A stretch of 22,387 nt of DNA from Fidelibacterota bacterium (lineage in GTDB: Bacteria > Fidelibacterota > Marinisomatia > SCGC-AAA003-L08 > TS1B11). The stretch is taken from positions 1 to 22,387 of the forward strand of contig JADFMC010000004.1 of NCBI GenBank assembly GCA_022564085.1, read 5' to 3'. The position numbers and the translations under genes are program-made. The notes beneath the pieces are model-generated. The model did no database searches, was not told the origin of the DNA, and worked only from the letters and a program-made list of their open reading frames with translations. Each line of letters begins with the position of its first letter. Position 1 is the first letter of the stretch. Positions 6,991-13,951 of the stretch are shown here, piece after piece.

Positions 6991-8706
6991 CTATTCTATT
7001 TTGAACTGCCCGATGAGGTTGTTAAGTCCCTGGACCTCACTGTTGAGCTGCTCGGCCGAGGACGCCAGCGTCTGGGCGCTGTTGGCCGCCTCCTTGGCGA
7101 CGGTGGTCACCCCTTCGATATTCTTGGAGATTTCTTCCGCGCCGCTGCTTTGCTCGTTGGTGGCGGTGGCGATCTGCTCGATGGCCGTAATCACCTCGGT
7201 GATGGAGCCGGCAATCTCCTCCAGTGAGCGGTCCGATTCGGCCACCAGCTCCAGGCCGTCTTTAGACTGCCCCTGGATGGCCTCCATGGAGACTACCGCC
7301 CCTTTGATATCTCCTTGAATGCTCTCGATCATAGTGCTGATCTCCGCCGTGGCGCTCACGGTACGCTCGGCCAACTTACGTACTTCGTCCGCCACCACCG
7401 CGAATCCGCGGCCGGCGTCTCCCGCCCGGGCCGCCTCGATGTTGGCGTTCAAGGCCAGCAGGTTGGTCTGGTCGGCAATGTCGTCGATCACCTGGATCAC
7501 GCTGCCGATCTCCTCGGACCGCCGGCTGAGCTCGTCGATCTGTTTGGCCGCCTGCTCTACAGTGCTGGCCACCGTCTGGAAGCCTGACACCGTTTTGGAT
7601 ACCACTTCTCGCCCTTTGTTGGCAGTTTCGCCGGTAACCTGGGCATTCTCCCTGGTAGTGTTGGCGTTGTTGCTGGCCTGCAGGATCATGGCGCTCATCT
7701 GTTCCATGGTGGTGGCCACCTCGGAGAGTTGAGCCTGTTGCTCCTCGGCCCCGGCTGCCAGTTGCTCAGAAGAGCTGGAGATACTATCGGAGGCCTTGTT
7801 CACTTCCGTGGATGACAATTTGATCTTGCCGACCATATCGGATAACTGTTCTACTGAGGAGTTGAAAGCCTGGGCCATTTTACCAATTTCATCTTCGGTT
7901 TGCACATCCACGCGGGCGGACAGGTCCTTATCCTTCAGCAGGTTCAGGCCAACAACCATCTTCTGGATCGGCTTGCCAACGAATAAGTTCACCAGGTAAA
8001 CCAGTATTGTTATGCCCAACGCGATTATGGCGGCGACGACCAGGCCGCTGGAAATGGCCGCGGCCGTAACAGCGGCGTCGATGTGACCCAGCGGCATGAT
8101 CAGTTCGAAAGCCCCATGGGCGTCGCCGGGCCGCCAGCCTTCCATCTTGTATCCCAGCGGATCGACCAAGGTGCCAGTCAGGCTCTCCTCCAAAATGCCG
8201 TGACAGCCCATGCAGGTCTCATCGAGGACCACCTTGCGCAGATAGTGCAGCTGGTTGGTCTCCTCATCGATTTCCCAGATAGTGGCTAGGTTTTCATCAT
8301 TCATTTTTGTGAGTAGCCGGGCCTCCAGTGCCGTGGGATCGTTATCGGGATTGCGGGCATCGAAGGCCGGGGCCTTAAAGCTGTAGTTCGATGCTTCGGC
8401 CAGCTGGGCGCCCACTATCAGGGCCTGCACAACCGGCACGGCGAGGAACAGTTTATCCGGATCTTTTAGCAGCTCGTCCATATCGTACATATCACCGGTA
8501 AAAATGGCGCCCATGCCATTGCGCACCTTTTCCAAGGCCAATGTCAGCTCCTGCGCTTGCACCACAACTGCAACCTCGGCCTCGGCACGCAACTTGTTGG
8601 TAGTAACAACGAAGTTGGCTCCAAATCCAATGACGAATATCAATGTGAAGATGGTTACCAACTTGTTGCGGATGGACATCCGATTGAACAGCCTTAAAAT
8701 TCCCAT
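6991..8706 (-). CDS. Methyl-accepting chemotaxis protein with haem-c type sensor
   Basis: Transmembrane chemoreceptor of 571 residues. TM1 is near 13-36 and TM2 near 213-243. The periplasmic part (about 37-212) resembles the Tll0287/DUF3365 haem domain: VPVV near 90, an aromatic-rich middle, CMGCH at 165-169 (a c-type haem attachment motif), then DPLGYKMEGW and HGAFELIMPL. A HAMP domain follows at about 240-293 and a long coiled-coil signalling domain at about 310-565, with the conserved hairpin tip DQTNLLALNANIEAARAG near 412-429. It ends in FKIE, with no CheR-binding pentapeptide. The start is well supported: AAAGGAG nine bases before ATG. It stands alone, with no che genes nearby. A redox or gas (O2, NO) ligand is plausible by family but not shown. 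Confidence 0.95.
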   Translation of the reverse strand: MGILRLFNRMSIRNKLVTIFTLIFVIGFGANFVVTTNKLRAEAEVAVVVQAQELTLALEKVRNGMGAIFTGDMYDMDELLKDPDKLFLAVPVVQALIVGAQLAEASNYSFKAPAFDARNPDNDPTALEARLLTKMNDENLATIWEIDEETNQLHYLRKVVLDETCMGCHGILEESLTGTLVDPLGYKMEGWRPGDAHGAFELIMPLGHIDAAVTAAAISSGLVVAAIIALGITILVYLVNLFVGKPIQKMVVGLNLLKDKDLSARVDVQTEDEIGKMAQAFNSSVEQLSDMVGKIKLSSTEVNKASDSISSSSEQLAAGAEEQQAQLSEVATTMEQMSAMILQASNNANTTRENAQVTGETANKGREVVSKTVSGFQTVASTVEQAAKQIDELSRRSEEIGSVIQVIDDIADQTNLLALNANIEAARAGDAGRGFAVVADEVRKLAERTVSATAEISTMIESIQGDIKGAVVSMEAIQGQSKDGLELVAESDRSLEEIAGSITEVITAIEQIATATNEQSSGAEEISKNIEGVTTVAKEAANSAQTLASSAEQLNSEVQGLNNLIGQFKIE

Positions 8707-8773
8707 TTTATCCTGCTCCTTTCATTAGCGTTAATTCGCCGGCAGTGGAGCCCTCGGCGGGATAAATGCCCTC

Positions 8774-8964
8774 GCCCCTAATCTGTATTGCTCGCATTGC
8801 CTGCAGACATCTCAAATTTTCTTTGCCATCACCATAAACTCCGGAGTGAATCTACGTTGGCCTGCAGTGTTATGACTATAGGGGCACACTCGCTACTTTC
8901 CAAGGGCAAACTACCCCGCCTGGAATAGGGGAAAGCCCAAGGGCCGACCGGGGGAATCCCCTAT
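8774..8964. promoter_or_regulatory. Cluster of (T/A)TAGGGG repeats upstream of chemoreceptor
   Basis: ATAGGGG occurs at 8878-8884 and 8925-8931, and its inverse CCCCTAT at 8958-8964. ATAGGGGA (8925-8932) and TCCCCTAT (8957-8964) form an 8-bp inverted repeat. The related GCCCCTAA sits at 8774-8781. Copies lie 70-260 bases upstream of the chemoreceptor start, as expected for operators. No binding factor can be named. Confidence 0.3.
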
Positions 8965-8965
8965 C

Positions 8966-8980
8966 TGATAATCGTTATCA
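8966..8980. promoter_or_regulatory. Fur-like palindrome
   Basis: The sequence TGATAATCGTTATCA differs at one position from the 7-1-7 Fur consensus TGATAATNATTATCA and forms a 6-bp perfect inverted repeat around TCG. It is 260 bases upstream of the haem-type chemoreceptor and has no other intact gene close by. It may regulate that gene or be left from a lost iron-responsive gene. Confidence 0.45.
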
Positions 8981-9185
8981 TTTAGGACCCATTGGAACCG
9001 GACAACCTGGCCAGCCATCGTCCCGCCACCTGTGGTGCATCATTTATTGAGTCCCCCCAGTAAATGCTCCGGGTTACCGGTCCAATCAGTTCGGTCGAGC
9101 GGGCGCTGAGGTAATGCTATTTCCCCTACTCATCCCCTCCCCACAATATAAGCCCAGCTATCTGCGCTGTGCCTTCCGCGCCTTC

Positions 9186-9366
9186 TCAGTCGATGGCTTT
9201 GGCGATCACTGCCCCGCCGCCCGACTCCTTGAGCAGCAGTCCTTCCTCCTGAGGGTGGCCATCGAACTGGTTGGGCTTGAGTTTGACGGATTCCCCGCGC
9301 AAACCCATGCCGGAGTCTTCCACCTCCAGGTTCGGCACTGGTCTCAGGGGGCACAACTGTCTTCAT
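9186..9366 (-). pseudogene. Orphan C-terminal fragment, unknown family
   Basis: A minus-strand frame of about 59 codons ends at TGA (9188-9186) and is closed upstream by another stop near 9369. Its translation looks protein-like: PNLEVEDSGMGLRGESVKL, then PNQFDGHPQEEGLLLKESGG, ending AVIAKAID. It has no start codon with a ribosome site and no visible N-terminal part. I do not recognise the family. It is best read as the surviving tail of a decayed gene. Confidence 0.3.
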
Positions 9367-9889
9367 GGAATCTTGCCTACCGAGTTCTTTGGACGTAAAA
9401 GTGCCGCGTTTCATCGGCGGTCACTATTGCCAGCAGCTTCTGTCCGGATTGCCTGCACCAGGCATTTATATGGGACACTGCTCAGGGGTGGGAGCCGGAC
9501 ATCTGCAAGACGCCGCCCTGGCCCTGGGCGGAGGCTCGCCGTACCGGCTCCGCCGAGGCCCCACGGGGAGTCCCGGGCAGGCCGTTGCCGGGGCCTGCCC
9601 CGCTTTCAGTGGGCTTGGTCCCACCGGCGGCCGTAAATACCGCGTCCCGCCACCGGCAGGGCACCTCGGCACTCGTCGACCAGCAGGCCTGAATCGGGGC
9701 CGTTTGGCTAATTAGCTACTGGAGCTGGAATTGATCAGCACGGATCTGATTTGGCTGGAACACCGTTCGGGGACACTTTTCAGGGGACTCCTCGAAAACT
9801 GAGGCCAATAATGTGCTTCGGCAAGGGTAGCAGTATCTCGGGGAAAGAACTGCCCCGGAACCAAGAAGAATGAATGTTACTCGTTCGCC

Positions 9890-10276
9890 CTAGAGACGAC
9901 TCTTACCGTTTACTTTATGGATCACGAGCTTTGAAAGTTTCAATCCCTCAGCCGTCTCGTCGATATAGAAGTCTAGATCCAGCATGTCTTTGTTTTGACC
10001 CTCAAAGTCCACACAGACAAAAAAACTGCCATCATCCAGCTGATTCACAGTGTGGAACCTTTCGAAGGTCAAAACCCTGGCAATCTCTTTTTTCTCGTCG
10101 TACACCATAAAACGGTTCTGCAGCATTTCGTCCTGCTCGATATGGTCCATAATCGCCATTTCAACATCCTGAACTTTCAACTCCCCCCGCACCTTAGTCC
10201 CGGGATGCTCCTGACCAAGAAGGGCCAGGGACACAAATAATGCCCCTGCCACCCCAAGTACCACTGTTGTTCTCAT
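9890..10276 (-). CDS. Small secreted protein of unknown function
   Basis: Exported protein of 128 residues. The N-terminus MRTTVVLGVAGALFVSLALL is a Sec signal peptide with likely cleavage near GQEH (about 20-24). The mature part is an acidic alpha/beta-like domain with FMVYDEKKE, an HTVNQLDDGSFFVCVDFEG block with one Cys, DLDFYID, and the ending VIHKVNGK. I recall similar unnamed periplasmic proteins with a FACVDF...DLDFY...IHKVNGK pattern but cannot give a function. ATG 10276 is favoured because AAGGAGGT lies at an ideal distance; a TTG two codons upstream would sit almost on the ribosome site. It lies downstream of the barrel gene, separated by that gene's terminator, so it is probably transcribed on its own. 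Confidence 0.8.
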   Translation of the reverse strand: MRTTVVLGVAGALFVSLALLGQEHPGTKVRGELKVQDVEMAIMDHIEQDEMLQNRFMVYDEKKEIARVLTFERFHTVNQLDDGSFFVCVDFEGQNKDMLDLDFYIDETAEGLKLSKLVIHKVNGKSRL

Positions 10277-10311
10277 AACCAATACCTCCTTTTGGATTTA
10301 GGTTGCAGGTC

Positions 10312-10347
10312 TTTAGAGCCTTTTGGACCTTTAGAACCTGTAGGCCT
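10312..10347. repeat. Degenerate 9-base tandem array
   Basis: Four degenerate nonamers run head to tail: tttagagcc, ttttggacc, tttagaacc, tgtaggcct. It lies about 36 bases upstream of the ATG of the small secreted gene, within its leader or promoter. It is a second class of short-period repeat, distinct in unit length from the heptamers. Confidence 0.55.
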
Positions 10348-10629
10348 AAAAATAAGAAATACATTTAGAATTTCCAAGGTTAATCTCACGCTTTTATCGA
10401 AGCAGCCTCCGGCATTACCATATCTGGTCAAAACTGGGCGCCGTTGGTCAATTTGGACCCCGCCAAGCATCGGCGTAGCCTATGGCGACCCAGCCGGCGG
10501 CCAGCCCCGATTGCCCGCCACTTTTTGTACCTCACAACTAGAAAGTAATTGAACTCCATCCCGCTGAAAGCGCGAGAATCCCACAGGTGGCGCTGGTTAA
10601 TCCTGCCAATTACAGGCCGGCTCAGCCAT

Positions 10630-10655
10630 AAAAAAAGCCCCGGTACAACCAGGGC
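10630..10655 (-). terminator. Intrinsic terminator of the barrel gene
   Basis: On the minus strand GCCCTGGT-TGT-ACCGGGGC forms an 8-bp stem with one G-T pair and a three-base loop, followed by seven T. It is 34 bases past the barrel gene stop codon and is a strong Rho-independent terminator. Confidence 0.9.
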
Positions 10656-10688
10656 GTTCCAAGGGTCACTTATTTTTTTATCGATTGA

Positions 10689-11651
10689 TCAATACTTGAA
10701 CTCGAAATCGATATTGATGGTATCTATGGGCGGGTCGCCGCCAATCCAGGTGCGGCGGGCATTGGGAATAATATGGAAATTCTTATCAGCGACAAAATCG
10801 TAGCAGATCAAGGCATAAGTCTCTTCATTATTGGGTATGCTGGCATCCGGATCGTAAATATCTAGACGGCCAATCACATTTCCGAGATAGCCTTTAATTT
10901 TCCAACTCACTTTGCCGAATGCCGACATGCCGGTGCTGGTGGTGGTATTATCTCCGCCAACCTTACGATTAAAATATTCGCCCCCCAGTTTAATCCACTT
11001 CAGATCAAGACCGCCGAAAGCACCGTAGGTGGCATAAATGTTTTTAGCGGTTCTGGGTTCGTAATCGTAGAAGGCGGATAGTGTAACGGCTTTTACCGGC
11101 GTGAAGGCCAGCAGGCCATACCCTTTTTTACTGCTGTCATCCTCAGGCTCCGTGTAGCCCGTTCCATTGGCGTACAGCAGGTGGTAGGCAAATTTTAATG
11201 GCAGCTTGCCTTTGATCCCAATGCCCACATCAGCCGAAGAAACGATCTTGTGTTTATCCATGATGGTCTTTTCGACGCTGCGATAGCCCCAGAATTTCTC
11301 GGAATAGGAAAAATTGGGGGTTTCCTGCATCCCGAAGATGGCCTCGGCACGGGGAATTAAATCCTGCCAGGAGACATAGGCCTGCTTCAGAAAAGGCCGC
11401 CATTTCTTGCCATCAACCTTTTCATCACCATCGAGGCGGAATCGCACCGTATGCCGCTTGGAAATCTTGGTTTCGTAAGTGAAGTAGAAGCGGGTGAAGT
11501 GAAACTGGGTGATGCCACTATCGGATTCCAGGGGATAGGTATACTCGAAATAGGCTTTTCCGGTCACTAGACCAGGTTCCGCGGCGCCATAGCCGGTTGA
11601 AACCGCGAATGCTGCGGCTAGGAGTATTAAGCCTGCTGTTGAAGACTGCAT
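10689..11651 (-). CDS. Outer-membrane beta-barrel (porin-like) protein
   Basis: Predicted outer-membrane barrel of 320 residues. A signal peptide covers about 1-23 (MQSSTAGLILLAAAFAVSTG, then YGAAEP). The mature part has alternating polar and aromatic beta-strand patterns throughout: GKAYFEYTY, QFHFTRFYFTYETK, HTVRFRLDGDE, VTLSAFYDYEP, LGGEYFNRK, FGKVSWKIKG, GRLDIYD. It ends INIDFEFKY with a terminal aromatic residue, as expected for BAM insertion. The TRFYFTYE...FRLD...QAYVSW layout recalls phosphate-selective porin O/P-like proteins, but the substrate is unknown. The ATG at 11651 has only a weak GAAAGA site. A GCCCCTAA/TTAGGGGC inverted repeat lies 39-81 bases upstream. A strong terminator follows. 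Confidence 0.85.
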   Translation of the reverse strand: MQSSTAGLILLAAAFAVSTGYGAAEPGLVTGKAYFEYTYPLESDSGITQFHFTRFYFTYETKISKRHTVRFRLDGDEKVDGKKWRPFLKQAYVSWQDLIPRAEAIFGMQETPNFSYSEKFWGYRSVEKTIMDKHKIVSSADVGIGIKGKLPLKFAYHLLYANGTGYTEPEDDSSKKGYGLLAFTPVKAVTLSAFYDYEPRTAKNIYATYGAFGGLDLKWIKLGGEYFNRKVGGDNTTTSTGMSAFGKVSWKIKGYLGNVIGRLDIYDPDASIPNNEETYALICYDFVADKNFHIIPNARRTWIGGDPPIDTINIDFEFKY

Positions 11652-12015
11652 CTATACATTATTCTTTCGTGATTCTCTAATTGCTTCCGGCCCCTAATAG
11701 CTGCCGGTTTAAGAAATATGAGCTTTAGGGGCAGAAAATCTTGAGATACGCTTTGCCCATCACAGGTCTACGCCTCCTTTTTATAATCGGCAGCTCTTAC
11801 AAATTGTTTAATCGCCACGACTTATGCCCTTTCGTCCTGTTAATAATCCACCGGCCTTTTAATCCCATCAGCAAGTGTCCAATGCTCCCTTTCAAATAAC
11901 AATCATCCGATGCTAGAACCTTGCCGGCCTACTGTCGCATATTAAATTGGACCGCCTTGTGCAACACTGAATAGCCACTGATCACGGGTTTAAAATCGTT
12001 ACAGACACCAAGAAT
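11652..12015. other. Divergent spacer between barrel and lipoprotein genes
   Basis: This 364-base region must hold the promoters for two divergently read genes. Apart from the inverted repeat at 11690-11732 I see no clear promoter hexamer pair and no small gene. It is more AT-rich than the flanking genes. Confidence 0.5.
11690..11732. promoter_or_regulatory. GCCCCTAA/TTAGGGGC inverted repeat
   Basis: GCCCCTAA (11690-11697) and TTAGGGGC (11725-11732) form a perfect 8-bp inverted repeat with 27 bases between the arms, just upstream of the barrel gene. The same octamer occurs at 6924-6931 and 8774-8781, all intergenic. It could be an operator for the barrel gene or a leader hairpin. Confidence 0.35.
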
Positions 12016-13095
12016 ATGCCTACCCTTTCAAGGATGGTATTATCCGCCTCGCTGTTGCTCTGTGCCTGCGAGCCTGAGCCGGTAATCAATCCCAACTTCG
12101 ACTTCTCGGGCATGGACCGGTTCTGGGAGGTGGTGGAGATTCTCGAGGCGGACCTGTATCCATTTCCGGAGGTCTGGGATTCGCTGTTTGCCACACCCGG
12201 CTACGCGGCCCTGACCGAGTCCGAGTTCTCCCAGGAGTTTTTCAAGGAAAACTTCCAAACGGCCTTCATGCCATCCAAAGCGCTGATGCTGGAGCAGAAA
12301 ATGAAGGAGGGCACCGATCCCTACCTGCGGCACTATAACCGGGTGAAGTATATGCGCAATGTGCTCAAGGCCCAGCAACAGTGGCTGGCCGCGGCCCCGA
12401 TGATGCGGGAGGCCCATCGGGCGGTGCGCCAGTACTTACCGGAGAGGTTGTTTAAAAATTACCCGCCACCGCCCATTGCCTTCTTAATATTTTCCAACGA
12501 CACCCGGGGCTACTCGCCGGTAATAGTTGACCTGTTGCATTCCCTGGACCGCGAGGAGCACCTCAGCCTGCTGATCGGGCACGAGGCCCATCACTATTAC
12601 CGAGAAAAATTGCTGACCTTTGACCGGGGCAGGATACAGCCCCGGGATCGGGACGTGATCTGGGTGCTGAATCAGATTCAGGCGGAAGGGCTGGCCGACC
12701 GCGTAGATCGCCGGGTGCTATACTTCCAGAAGGGCTACCTGGAAAATATGCCCGAGGCCCAGTATTTCAAGGCCATGGTGGCCAAGGCACCGGCTGCGCT
12801 TGACAGCCTGAATAATCTTCTGGAACTGATGGCGGCCCGGCGCCGCAATTATGCCGACCTTGGCCGCCGGATGCGGGAAATGCTGCCAATGGATGGCCAC
12901 GCCGTGGGCTACTATATGACATCGATCATACTCAGCCGATTTGGCAACCAACAACTTGTGGATAGAGTAGGCAACCCCTTTGCTTTTTTCCAGCTATACC
13001 ACCTGGCCGCCATCATGCCTGAGAGCACTTCCCCAAAATTTTCTTCCAAGGCCATCGCCTTCATCACCCAACTGGAGAAAAGATACTCTTTTTAG
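12016..13095 (+). CDS. Lipoprotein, putative zinc-dependent peptidase (DUF5700-like)
   Basis: A 359-residue envelope protein. The N-terminus SRMVLSASLLLCAC ends in a lipobox-like stretch with Cys16 or Cys18 as the lipidation site. The middle contains LIGHEAHHYY with HEAHH at 189-193, a HExxH zinc motif, followed by AEGLADRVDR with Glu224, which could be the third ligand as in gluzincins. The layout matches what I recall of the DUF5700 putative metallopeptidases. No peptidase activity is established for that family as far as I know. Start sites at 12016 and 12034 both keep the lipobox; neither has a strong ribosome site. The next gene follows on the same strand after 112 bases, so a two-gene unit is likely. 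Confidence 0.75.
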   Translation: MPTLSRMVLSASLLLCACEPEPVINPNFDFSGMDRFWEVVEILEADLYPFPEVWDSLFATPGYAALTESEFSQEFFKENFQTAFMPSKALMLEQKMKEGTDPYLRHYNRVKYMRNVLKAQQQWLAAAPMMREAHRAVRQYLPERLFKNYPPPPIAFLIFSNDTRGYSPVIVDLLHSLDREEHLSLLIGHEAHHYYREKLLTFDRGRIQPRDRDVIWVLNQIQAEGLADRVDRRVLYFQKGYLENMPEAQYFKAMVAKAPAALDSLNNLLELMAARRRNYADLGRRMREMLPMDGHAVGYYMTSIILSRFGNQQLVDRVGNPFAFFQLYHLAAIMPESTSPKFSSKAIAFITQLEKRYSF

Positions 13096-13207
13096 CCGCC
13101 GATTACGGTGGGGATGTTTTCCCCCATTAAGGGTGGATTTATCATTACATTTGCGGCGCGCCGCACAAATCGCGGCTGCTCTAATAAACACCCCAGGAGA
13201 TTCTATC

Positions 13208-13924
13208 GTGCCGGACGTTGCCGATCACAGCTACCGCTATACATTTTCGTTCCCCGATGGTCAAAACATCGTCTGCCAGGTGAATCTCGACCCGGTCACG
13301 CTGGACTACCTGCCCCCAGCCGGCCAGGAGTTGCCGGCCTGGGCGCAGAATGAGAGCTGGCCTTGCACAGAGTGCGAATTGCGCCCTAAACCGGGCGCGC
13401 ACTGTCAGTTGATTCAGAATATCGCCGCGGTAGTGGTGCAGTTCCGCGACGTGGCTTCTTTCGACCGGGCGGACGTGATGGTGGAATCGGCTGAGCGTAC
13501 CGTCTCCCAGCGGCAAATCCCCGTTCAGGAAGCGCTAAGTTCGTTGCTGGGATTGATCATGGTCACCAGCGGCTGTCCCACCCTCGATTTTCTGCGGCCC
13601 ATGACTAGGATACATTTACCGTTTGCCAACCTGGAGGAAACCATCTTTAGAGCGGCTTCTACCTACTTGCTAGCCCAGTATTATCGGCACAAGCGCGGTA
13701 TGTCCGCCGATTGGGACCTGGTAAAACTCATGAGCATCTACCGCCAGATCGGGGCCATCAATAACAGTCTTTGTGATTACCTCAAACAGGCTGTATCCCA
13801 GGATGCCAACCTGAATGCGCTGATCGTGCTCGATACCTTCGGCCAGATGCTCACCGGCTCCATCGAGACCGAACTGGCCCAGTTCGAGCACCTGTTCACG
13901 CCTTATCTGTTGGAGGATTCCTAA
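13208..13924 (+). CDS. Conserved protein of unknown function (DUF6901-like)
   Basis: A 238-residue soluble protein with no signal peptide. It opens with YRYTFSFPDGQ and LDPVTLDYLPP, followed by CTEC and a later Cys (CTEC...GAHC), a possible metal or structural Cys cluster near residues 54-68. Then come QEALSSLLGLIMVTSGCPTLDFLRPM and a helical half with HLPFANLEETIFRA and YLLAQYY. I recall a family with this pattern as DUF6901; the name is uncertain and no function is known. The start is GTG 13208, supported by AGGAG eight bases upstream; the frame is open further left but that part only shadows the preceding gene. It converges on sufS with 27 bases between stops and no visible terminator. Confidence 0.72.
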   Translation: MPDVADHSYRYTFSFPDGQNIVCQVNLDPVTLDYLPPAGQELPAWAQNESWPCTECELRPKPGAHCQLIQNIAAVVVQFRDVASFDRADVMVESAERTVSQRQIPVQEALSSLLGLIMVTSGCPTLDFLRPMTRIHLPFANLEETIFRAASTYLLAQYYRHKRGMSADWDLVKLMSIYRQIGAINNSLCDYLKQAVSQDANLNALIVLDTFGQMLTGSIETELAQFEHLFTPYLLEDS

Positions 13925-13951
13925 GGCGAGATCAATTAGGTGAGACCAGGC

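Larger units (their letters stand above)
8707..9889. other. Gene-poor region with decayed coding sequence
   Basis: Nearly 1.2 kb lacks a credible intact gene. The left part (8707-9000) carries the chemoreceptor leader and putative operators. The middle holds an orphan minus-strand frame at 9186-9366. The part at 9470-9700 is very GC-rich and includes a 9-bp inverted repeat GGGCAGGCC (9575-9583) / GGCCTGCCC (9592-9600). Overlapping short frames on both strands have low-complexity, arginine- and proline-rich translations and look like shadows of GC-rich DNA. Confidence 0.5.
10277..10688. other. Spacer between barrel gene and small secreted gene
   Basis: About 410 bases without a gene. It holds the ribosome site of the small secreted gene (10284-10291), a nonamer array at 10312-10347, and the terminator of the barrel gene at 10630-10655. 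The rest shows no recognisable coding or structural signal. Confidence 0.5.

Noticed and set aside
9114..9414. Overlapping frames of 94 residues on both strands
   Set aside because: Neither looks protein-like; the credible frame in this stretch is a third one, ending at 9186.
9721..9800. Possible insertion sequence end (ggggacacttttcagggga)
   Set aside because: The phrase resembles some transposon termini, but no matching inverted end, target duplication or transposase was found.
13153..13164. GCGGCGCGCCGC palindrome as an operator or hairpin
   Set aside because: It is a pure GC palindrome without loop or T-run in GC-rich DNA; chance is likely.
12980..13207. N-terminal extension of the DUF6901-like gene
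   Set aside because: It overlaps the peptidase gene in another frame; GTG 13208 has a good ribosome site and starts the family-like sequence.
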